Assembly (NCBI RefSeq): GCF_014126825.1
Contig: NZ_CP059900.1
Coordinates: forward strand, 3,114,954 to 3,178,953
DNA: 64,000 nucleotides
DNA from: Tomitella gaofuii
GTDB taxonomy: Bacteria > Actinomycetota > Actinomycetes > Mycobacteriales > Mycobacteriaceae
Reading direction: 5' to 3'
Positions 57,556 through 64,000 of the stretch are shown piece after piece. Position 1 is the stretch's first letter. The number at the start of each line of letters is the position of its first letter. The notes below the pieces were generated by a model that worked only from the letters and a program-made list of their open reading frames with translations, searched no databases and had not been told where the DNA came from. A program made the translations under genes and the position numbers.

Positions 57556-58203
57556 TTACACCCGCACGGCGTCCGGCACGCGAAGCGGCGATCCCGTCGC
57601 GGCGAGGACGTCGTCGACGGAGACCCCCGGGGCCACCTCGACGAGCACGAACCCGTCGTCGGCCACGTCGACGACGGCCATGTCCGTGATCACCCGCTGC
57701 ACGCAGCCCGCACCTGTGAGCGGCAGCGTGCACGCGTCGACCAGCTTCGGGTCGCCCTTTTTGGTGACGTGATCGGTGAGCACCAGCACCCGGCGGGCGC
57801 CGTGCACCAGATCCATCGCGCCGCCCATCCCCTTGACCATGGCGCCCGGCACCATCCAGTTGGCCAGGTCGCCGTTGCGCGCCACCTGCATGGCACCCAG
57901 CACCGCCACGTCCACCTTGCCGCCGCGGATCATGCCGAACGACTGGGACGAGTCGAAGAACGACGCGCCGGGCGCTACGGTGATGGTCTCCTTGCCGGCG
58001 TTGATCAGGTCCGCATCCAGCTCGTCCTCCGTCGGATACGGCCCCACGCCCAGTACGCCGTTCTCCGAGTGCAGGATCACCTCGACGTCGTCGGGGATGT
58101 GGTTGGGGATCAACGTCGGCATGCCGATGCCGAGATTGACGTACTGGCCGTCCGCCAGCTCACGGGCGGCACGGGCCGCCATCTCGTTCCTGGACCAGCT
58201 CAT
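57556..58203 (-). CDS. pcaJ: 3-Oxoadipate CoA-transferase subunit B
   Basis: A 215-residue CoA-transferase subunit. The catalytic glutamate is in [20 protein letters not shown], preceded by [20 protein letters not shown] and followed by [20 protein letters not shown]. With PcaI it moves CoA from succinyl-CoA to 3-oxoadipate. Its start overlaps the pcaI stop by 4 nt. An acetoacetate (succinyl-CoA:3-oxoacid) transferase is the alternative; the pca neighbours favour 3-oxoadipate. Confidence 0.9.
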   Translation of the reverse strand: MSWSRNEMAARAARELADGQYVNLGIGMPTLIPNHIPDDVEVILHSENGVLGVGPYPTEDELDADLINAGKETITVAPGASFFDSSQSFGMIRGGKVDVAVLGAMQVARNGDLANWMVPGAMVKGMGGAMDLVHGARRVLVLTDHVTKKGDPKLVDACTLPLTGAGCVQRVITDMAVVDVADDGFVLVEVAPGVSVDDVLAATGSPLRVPDAVRV

Positions 58204-58976
58204 GAGTGGGCCTCCTTCTGTCCGGCCTCCCGCAGCGTCGTCTTCTCGATCTTCTTCGGCCCGGTCACGGGAACGTGCACCACCCGCTGCACCTGGATGC
58301 CGGGCACGTGCACCGCGTCCGGATCGATGTCGCCAGGCTCCACCAGCTCCTCGACCTCGGCGATCGTGATGCGGCCGGCGCTCGCGGCCGGCGGGTTGAA
58401 GTTGCGGGCGCTCTTGCGGAACACGAGGTTGCCGTGCCGGTCGCCCTTCCAGGCGTGCACCAGCGCGTAGTCGGTGACGATGGCGCGCTCGAGCACGTAG
58501 GCCTCCCCGTCGAACTCGCGCGTCTCCTTGGGCGGGGACGCGAGCGCGACGGACCCGTCGGCGGAGTACCGGCGCGGCAGGCCCCCGTCCGCCACCTGGG
58601 TGCCCACGCCCGCGGGGGTGAAGAACGCAGGGATGCCCGCACCGCCGGCCCGCATCCGCTCGGCGAGGCTGCCCTGCGGCGTGAGCTCCACCTCGAGTTC
58701 CCCGGCGAGGTACTGGCGGGCGAACTCCTTGTTCTGCCCCACGTACGAGCTGATGGTGCGGCGGATGCGACCGGCGGACAGGAGCACGCCGAGCCCGAAA
58801 CCGTCGGTGCCCAGGTTGTTCGAGGCGATCTCCAGATCACCGGCGCCCTGCTCGAGCAGTGCGTCGATGAGGGCCTCGGGCACACCGACCAGGCCGAATC
58901 CGCCGACGGCGATGGACGCCCCGTGGGGCACATCGGCCACGGCCTCCGCTGTTGTGGGTATCACCTTGTTCAACAC
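58200..58976 (-). CDS. pcaI: 3-Oxoadipate CoA-transferase subunit A
   Basis: A 258-residue partner of PcaJ. It shows the glycine-rich loop [20 protein letters not shown] near residue 18, [38 protein letters not shown] and [23 protein letters not shown] 58976 gives the normal N-terminus; the longer frame to 59105 overlaps the divergent pcaD. Confidence 0.9.
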   Translation of the reverse strand: MLNKVIPTTAEAVADVPHGASIAVGGFGLVGVPEALIDALLEQGAGDLEIASNNLGTDGFGLGVLLSAGRIRRTISSYVGQNKEFARQYLAGELEVELTPQGSLAERMRAGGAGIPAFFTPAGVGTQVADGGLPRRYSADGSVALASPPKETREFDGEAYVLERAIVTDYALVHAWKGDRHGNLVFRKSARNFNPPAASAGRITIAEVEELVEPGDIDPDAVHVPGIQVQRVVHVPVTGPKKIEKTTLREAGQKEAHS

Positions 58977-59092
58977 GCGACCCAGGCTACCCCAGAAAGT
59001 TCGCCTTGTGAACATGCATTCGCTATGCGAACATCGAATGGGATACGCAGCCGCAAGCCGCACGCAGTCCGCACCACGCACAAGGAGGAGCG

Positions 59093-59881
59093 ATGACCGT
59101 CGCACTTGCCCACCGCATCGACGGCCCCGGGAATACCGACGCGCCCACCCTGGTGCTCATCGGCTCGCTCGGCTCCGACCTGACCATGTGGGAGCCGCAG
59201 TACACGACGCTGTCGGAGGAGTTCCGCGTGGTCAGCGCGGACCTGCGGGGACACGGCGGCTCACCCGTGCCCCCCGGCCCCTACACCGTCGACGAGCTCG
59301 CCGGCGACGTGCTGCAGCTCATCGCCGCCGTCGGCGGGCCCGTGCATCTGGCGGGCCTGTCCCTGGGCGGCGCCGTAGCGCAGCGGATCGCGGTGCGCGC
59401 ACCGGGGCAGGTCCGGTCCCTCACCCTGCTGTGCACCGCGGCGCGGTTCGGCGACGCACAGCCGTGGCTCGACCGGGCGGCGGCGGTGCGCCGCGACGGC
59501 ACCGGTGCGATCGCCGAGTCCGTGGTGGGCCGCTGGTTCACTCCCGGCCTCGCCGCACGCGCCCCGGACCTGGTCGCCCGCGCACGCACCATGGTCGCCG
59601 CGACACCCGACGAGGGCTACGCCGCCTGCTGCGAGGCGCTCTCCGCGTGGGACGGTCGCGCGGATTTGCCTCGCATCACCGTCCCCACCCTCGCCATCGC
59701 CGGCGCGCAAGACCCCGCGACGGGCCCCGACGCACTGAAGGCCATCGCCGACGCGATCCCGGGCGCCGCACTCGAGGTCCTCGATCCCGGCGCACACCTG
59801 GCCAACCTCGAACAGGCCGCAGCGGCGAACGCCCTGATCACCGAGCACGCGCACCGTGCCGGGGCGGGCGGCGCGCGGTGA
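59093..59881 (+). CDS. pcaD: 3-Oxoadipate enol-lactonase
   Basis: A 262-residue alpha/beta hydrolase that opens the enol-lactone to 3-oxoadipate. It has PTLVLIGSLGSDLTMWEPQY, the PcaD-typical ADLRGHGGSPVPPGPYTVDE, nucleophile Ser in HLAGLSLGGAVAQRIA (about 93), Asp in AIAGAQDPATGPDAL and His in DPGAHLANLEQ. It is not fused to pcaC, unlike pcaL of several relatives. AAGGAGGAG precedes the start. Divergent from pcaIJ. Confidence 0.92.
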   Translation: MTVALAHRIDGPGNTDAPTLVLIGSLGSDLTMWEPQYTTLSEEFRVVSADLRGHGGSPVPPGPYTVDELAGDVLQLIAAVGGPVHLAGLSLGGAVAQRIAVRAPGQVRSLTLLCTAARFGDAQPWLDRAAAVRRDGTGAIAESVVGRWFTPGLAARAPDLVARARTMVAATPDEGYAACCEALSAWDGRADLPRITVPTLAIAGAQDPATGPDALKAIADAIPGAALEVLDPGAHLANLEQAAAANALITEHAHRAGAGGAR

Positions 59882-60681
59882 GCCCTGTCGCCCCCGACAC
59901 CGAGACCACGACGCCGCCCCCCGACCGCGTCCAGTCGCTCGCACGCGGGCTGGCGGTGATCCGCTCTTTCGATGCGGACAACCCGACCCGCACGCTCAGC
60001 GACGTGGCACGCGCGACGGGTCTCACCCGCGCCACGGCCCGCCGCTTTCTGCTCACGCTCGCCGACCTCGGCTACGTCCGCAGCGACGCCGGCGTGTTCT
60101 CGCTGACGCCGCTGGTGCTCGAGCTCGGCTACAGCTACCTGTCCGGCCTGCGGATGCCCGATCTCGCCCAGCCGCACCTGCGGGACCTGTCGGGCCGGGT
60201 GGGCGAGTCCACGTCGGTGTCGGTGCTCGACGGCGCCGACGTCGTCTATGTCGCGCGCGAGCAGGTCAGCCGCATCATGGCCGTGTCCATCAGCATCGGC
60301 ACGCGCTTCCCCGCCCACGTCACCTCCATGGGGCGGGTGCTGCTGGCGGGCCTGCCCCCTGCGGAGCTCGACGCGGCGATCGCGGCCTCGTCGTTCGAGC
60401 GCCGCACCGATTCGACCGTCGCCGACGCCGATCAGCTGCGCCGCGTCCTCGACCGGGTGCGTGACGACGGCTATTGCCTCGTGGATCAGGAACTCGAGCC
60501 CGGCCTGCGCTCCATCGCCGCCCCTATCCGCCACGCCAACGGCACCGTCGCTGCCGCGGTAAACATCTCCACCCCCGCCGGCCGCTACGACGTGGCCGAG
60601 CTCAGCGGCAGGATGCTGCCGCTGCTCGTCGCCACCGCCGCCGCCATCGAGGCCGACCTGCGCCGCGCCGGCCCGGGCTGA
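59878..60681 (+). CDS. pcaR: IclR-family regulator, PcaR type
   Basis: A 267-residue regulator. The helix-turn-helix is in RTLSDVARATGLTRATARRF (about 35-55); the effector domain has YLSGLRMPDLAQPHLRDLSG, ISIGTRFPAHVTSMGRVLLA and YCLVDQELEPGLRSIAAPIR, the segments shared by PcaR/PcaU/PobR. The GTG overlaps the pcaD stop (GTGA) and pcaF follows, so it lies within pcaD-pcaR-pcaF. It probably responds to 3-oxoadipate or protocatechuate. Confidence 0.9.
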   Translation: MSPVAPDTETTTPPPDRVQSLARGLAVIRSFDADNPTRTLSDVARATGLTRATARRFLLTLADLGYVRSDAGVFSLTPLVLELGYSYLSGLRMPDLAQPHLRDLSGRVGESTSVSVLDGADVVYVAREQVSRIMAVSISIGTRFPAHVTSMGRVLLAGLPPAELDAAIAASSFERRTDSTVADADQLRRVLDRVRDDGYCLVDQELEPGLRSIAAPIRHANGTVAAAVNISTPAGRYDVAELSGRMLPLLVATAAAIEADLRRAGPG

Positions 60682-60750
60682 CGTCCGCGCAGCACCCCTG
60701 CCGTCACCTGTCCCTTCCCCACCAGCCCCTTCCCCACCCAGGAGGTCCCC

Positions 60751-61959
60751 ATGTCCGACGCCGTCATCTGCACTCCGCTGCGCACCCCCGTCGGCCGCTT
60801 CGGCGGCGTGTTCCGCGACGTGCGCGTCCAGGATCTCGCCACCACCGTGATCCGCGCCGTCGTCGAGCGCTCCGGCATCGACGGGTCCGTGATCGACGAC
60901 GTCATCCTCGGCCAGGGCTACCCCAACGGCGAGGCACCGGCGCTGGGGCGGGTCGCCGCACTGGACGCGGGCCTGGGCATCGATGTGCCCGGCATGCAGG
61001 TGGACCGCCGCTGCGGCTCGGGGCTGCAGGCGATCCTGCAGGCGTGCATGCAGGTGGCCACCGGCGCGTCCGACCTGGTCCTCGCCGGCGGCGCCGAGTC
61101 GATGAGCCAGACCGAGTACTACGTGACCGGCATGCGCTGGGGCGTCAAGAAGCCGGCGCTGGACCTGGCCGACAGGCTGGCCCGCGGCCGCGTCACCGCC
61201 GGCGGCGACGACTTTCCCGTGCCCGGCGGCATGATCGAGACTGCGGAGAACCTGCGCGCGCAGTTCGGTATCGGCCGCGAGGCCCAGGACGCCCTCGCCG
61301 CCCGCTCGCACCAGCGGGCCGTCGCCGCCCAGCACGATGGGAGGTTCGCCGACGAGATCGTGCCGGTGATGGTGCCGCAGCGCCGGGGCGAGCCGCTGGT
61401 GGTGGACACCGACGAGCACCCGCGCGCGGAGACGACGCCGGAGTCCCTGGCCGGGCTGCGCGCAGTGCGCTCGAAGGTGGACCCGGACTCGACGGTCACC
61501 GCCGGCAACGCGTCCGGGCAGAACGACGGCGCCGCCGTGTGCATCGTCACCACTCCGGAGCGGGCCGCCGAGCTAGGGCTCACGCCGATCGTCCGCCTGG
61601 TCTCGTGGGCTGTCGCGGGCACCGAGCCGAAGACCATGGGCCTGGGCCCGGTGCCCTCCACTGCGAAGGCGCTCGGTCGCGCCGGGCTCGCGCTCGACGA
61701 CATGGGCGTGATCGAACTCAACGAGGCCTTCGCCGCCCAGGCCCTGGCCGTCCTCGCCTCGTGGGGGCTCGACGCGGAGGACGAGCGGATCAACCCCAAC
61801 GGCTCGGGCATCTCGCTGGGGCACCCCATCGGCGCCACCGGCGGACGCATCCTCGCCACACTGGCGAACGAGATGGTCCGCCGCGAGTCCCGCTACGGGC
61901 TGGAGACCATGTGCATCGGCGGCGGGCAGGGACTGGCCGCGGTGTTCGAGGCGGTGTAG
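60751..61959 (+). CDS. pcaF: 3-Oxoadipyl-CoA thiolase
   Basis: A 402-residue thiolase that splits 3-oxoadipyl-CoA into succinyl-CoA and acetyl-CoA. Acyl-accepting Cys in QVDRRCGSGLQAILQACMQV (about 90), His in NPNGSGISLGHPIGATGGR (about 355) and Cys in LETMCIGGGQGLAAVFE (about 390). GGAGG lies ahead of the ATG. It ends 10 bp from the convergent FUSC gene. The general acetyl-CoA acetyltransferase role is the alternative. Confidence 0.92.
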   Translation: MSDAVICTPLRTPVGRFGGVFRDVRVQDLATTVIRAVVERSGIDGSVIDDVILGQGYPNGEAPALGRVAALDAGLGIDVPGMQVDRRCGSGLQAILQACMQVATGASDLVLAGGAESMSQTEYYVTGMRWGVKKPALDLADRLARGRVTAGGDDFPVPGGMIETAENLRAQFGIGREAQDALAARSHQRAVAAQHDGRFADEIVPVMVPQRRGEPLVVDTDEHPRAETTPESLAGLRAVRSKVDPDSTVTAGNASGQNDGAAVCIVTTPERAAELGLTPIVRLVSWAVAGTEPKTMGLGPVPSTAKALGRAGLALDDMGVIELNEAFAAQALAVLASWGLDAEDERINPNGSGISLGHPIGATGGRILATLANEMVRRESRYGLETMCIGGGQGLAAVFEAV

Positions 61960-61969
61960 GCGGCCCCGC

Positions 61970-63943
61970 TTACCGCGCGTTGTCACGCCTCGATATCGGT
62001 TCCGGCTGCTCACCGAACAGTGCCCGGAGTCGGGACAGGTCATCGACAACCGGCTTCAGCGTGGCCTCGGACAGACTCCCTCCGACTTCTGGGGCGGAGG
62101 GCCCCGAACGAAGGACTGCAGGTGATTCACCGCGCGCAAGCCCCGCGATCTCTCCAGCCAGCGAATACCCCGCCTCCTGCGCCGCTGGAACACGTCCCTC
62201 CGCGCGGTCGACAGCATAGGCTGATACCCCGTCGGCAAGCCGGTCGGCGGCGGATGCGACTGGAAGCCAGGCCGCGGCGGCGACGTCAGCAGGAGGCGGC
62301 TCCGACAGCGCCCGTTCGATACGGGCTTGCAGGTCGGAGAGCGCGCGGTATGCAGTCCGTCGGGCGCTCACCAGAGTCTCGTGTCGATGGTGGGCCGCCT
62401 CCGGGTTCTCAGGTACCGGCGACGCCGCCGTCTTGAGTTGCAGTCCGATAGCGCCCATCGCTTCCCGGAACGTCTCGGCCATCCACGCTCGACGGCTGTG
62501 CGGCCAGATCAGATACCCGAAGATGATCACCACCCCGGCACCGATGGCAGTAGCACCGATGCGCTGCCAGGAATAGTTCGCCGTCTCGCCGCCCGGTTCG
62601 ATCGAATCCACCAAGAGGATTACTGCCGGGGTGATAGCCACCGCCTGCAACGCATACGAGCGCATCATCAACCACGGAACGAATGCCGCAAACAGGCCGA
62701 TCACGATCCCGATCGCGAACCCTTTCGGAACAATGATGAGCAGGATTGTCGCCACACCTGCGGCGATCACGGTTCCTACCACGCGCTGCAGTGCACGAGC
62801 GAACACGGAGCCAAAATCCGGCTTCATGATTAGGGCCACCGTCAGCGGGACCCAAAACCAGTGGTCAAACGGAAAGTACTCCTTGGCCGCGATGGCTATC
62901 CCATAGCAGAGCGCCAAACGGCACGCAGCAAGCATCACCTCCCGGCCGACGACCGGAGAGATCAGCTTCTCCGAAAAACTCTCACCGACCCCCGCCGCCA
63001 GGGCTGTCACCAAAGTATCGACCCGGCGTACCGTGCCGCCGGCACGGCACTCCGGCGACTCGTCACGCGGTCTTGCGCCGTCATGCGTCTTCAACCTGTC
63101 GACCAACACCGCCAACGACACTTCTGCGGACGCAAGTTCAATCACATCGTTCTCGGCGACAAGGAATGCCGCGACACTTTCCGCAGCGTCCACCACCTCA
63201 GCGTCGAGCACCCAATCGCCGGCCGAGCCCGCCCTCCGAACAGGTATCTCGGCAACACGGGCCCTCGCGGACTGGCAGGCACTCGTGGCGACCTTACGTG
63301 CAGAAGCCGTGCGCTCATTCCCTCCGTCCGCGAGGTCTGCGCGACGCGCATGAGCCAACTCCGCCAGACTCGTCAGCAATGCGAGAACGATGACTCGCTG
63401 GGGACGTCTGGGGTTCATCAGCATCTCTACGGCCAACAGGGCCGCATAGATCACACCGCCGACCAGGTACATGAGAATGGGCTTCCACCAGTCGATACCG
63501 GGTACGCCGAGAGCGATAGCCGATACCAGCAGGAACTGCATGCCCGCCACCGAGAACGCCGGACCGAAACCCGCGATGACACCGGCGAGGAAGGCAAGGA
63601 TCACCATCACTGGTATCAGCGCCGCCAGCGGAAGATTCTGCGCGAACCCCAGAAGATACCCGCACGCGGCGATGGGCGTGGATACCGCAATGATCCAGAA
63701 GTTCAGCCGGTATGTGCCCTCTCGTTCCCCCGCAGCCAAGAGCAACGCAGCCAGGCCTATCCACATGCCGGTGATAACTTGCCCCGCAAGCGCACCGACC
63801 ACGAACGGGCCTCCGACGGTCAGACCGGATCGAATTGCGTGACCGACTGGGAACGAAGCAGGCTTGATCCGCAATGCTTCCACGATCCACCGAGCCGGCC
63901 GGGTCACACTCGCCTGGCAGTCCGCCGATACATCTCCCGCCAC
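61970..63943 (-). CDS. FUSC-family membrane protein
   Basis: A 657-residue protein with two membrane blocks of about six helices each. The first is near residues 35-180 (for example LAALIPVMVILAFLAGVIAG); the second is near 330-480 and contains YFPFDHWFWVPLTVALIMKP and FGSVFARALQRVVGTVIAAG, the FUSC signature. A soluble region separates them and a long helical C-terminus follows (TAYRALSDLQARIERALSEP). The family includes fusaric-acid and aromatic-acid efflux proteins (AaeB), so export of aromatic acids is plausible beside the pca genes, but unproven. The codon use is less GC-biased than neighbours. Confidence 0.85.
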   Translation of the reverse strand: MAGDVSADCQASVTRPARWIVEALRIKPASFPVGHAIRSGLTVGGPFVVGALAGQVITGMWIGLAALLLAAGEREGTYRLNFWIIAVSTPIAACGYLLGFAQNLPLAALIPVMVILAFLAGVIAGFGPAFSVAGMQFLLVSAIALGVPGIDWWKPILMYLVGGVIYAALLAVEMLMNPRRPQRVIVLALLTSLAELAHARRADLADGGNERTASARKVATSACQSARARVAEIPVRRAGSAGDWVLDAEVVDAAESVAAFLVAENDVIELASAEVSLAVLVDRLKTHDGARPRDESPECRAGGTVRRVDTLVTALAAGVGESFSEKLISPVVGREVMLAACRLALCYGIAIAAKEYFPFDHWFWVPLTVALIMKPDFGSVFARALQRVVGTVIAAGVATILLIIVPKGFAIGIVIGLFAAFVPWLMMRSYALQAVAITPAVILLVDSIEPGGETANYSWQRIGATAIGAGVVIIFGYLIWPHSRRAWMAETFREAMGAIGLQLKTAASPVPENPEAAHHRHETLVSARRTAYRALSDLQARIERALSEPPPADVAAAAWLPVASAADRLADGVSAYAVDRAEGRVPAAQEAGYSLAGEIAGLARGESPAVLRSGPSAPEVGGSLSEATLKPVVDDLSRLRALFGEQPEPISRRDNAR

Positions 63944-64000
63944 AACCCCTCCCGCGCAATGACCCGAACACCGACGAAGAGGCCACTTTCGCCGACCTCC
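63944..64000. other. Right edge of the window
   Basis: Fifty-seven bases with no feature I can support. Confidence 0.4.

Noticed and set aside
56029-58470. Long plus-strand open frame rich in His and Asp
   Set aside because: Antisense to the permease and the pcaIJ genes; the His/Asp richness comes from complementing membrane-protein codons.

Overview
The window is high-GC actinobacterial chromosome. The block valS-folC-DUF4233-ndk-rne-rplU-rpmA-obgE-proB, the long RNase E with a charged N-terminal extension, the many GTG starts with 4-nt GTGA/ATGA overlaps, and the beta-ketoadipate gene set all fit Mycobacteriales (the Gordonia/Tsukamurella/Dietzia/Tomitella breadth). I cannot name the genus from sequence alone.

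Layout. 1-6985: the 5' part of proA, a saccharopine-dehydrogenase-like reductase, a divergent RecQ-type helicase and the ectoine operon ectABC with strong hairpins. About 7000-16800 is an accessory region lying between proA and proB. It holds a copper-efflux operon (CopZ-like chaperone, membrane-anchored HVHP protein, CopA ATPase, YHS protein) under a perfect CsoR/RicR-type palindrome. A 1420-bp insertion sequence interrupts this operon, with a readable 6-bp target duplication. Next come a TetR/MFS efflux pair whose transporter carries an in-frame TGA, and the scar of a Tn554-like recombinase element flanked by two truncated genes. 16839-29507 is conserved housekeeping sequence on the minus strand. 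29623-33199 holds two paralogous lipoproteins, mobA, a GNAT acetyltransferase and fdhD.

33312-50779 is aromatic catabolism. An operon pcaH-pcaG-pcaB-pcaC-pobA faces an IclR regulator. A second operon, divergent from a LysR regulator, encodes an NMT1/tauA-like ABC importer, a metallo-beta-lactamase-fold hydrolase, maleylacetate reductase, hydroxyquinol 1,2-dioxygenase, a TfdB-like flavin monooxygenase and an aldehyde dehydrogenase. Together these suggest uptake and stepwise conversion of a resorcinol- or hydroxyquinol-yielding aromatic to 3-oxoadipate. Both routes feed pcaIJ, pcaD and pcaF at 57.5-62 kb, next to a second IclR regulator (PcaR type).

50880-56116 is a decayed defence island. An internal deletion fuses the start of a brxA (DUF1819) gene to the end of pglZ. 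An apparently intact AbiE toxin-antitoxin pair with its own nested-palindrome operator follows. After it comes a brxL with a frameshift, an amber codon and a truncated 3' end joined to a MIT_C (phospholipase-D-like) domain, then an HExxH metallopeptidase. The window ends in a FUSC-type membrane protein. I saw no rRNA, tRNA or CRISPR array. Several intergenic hairpins, including two related 54-bp palindromes, are listed separately.
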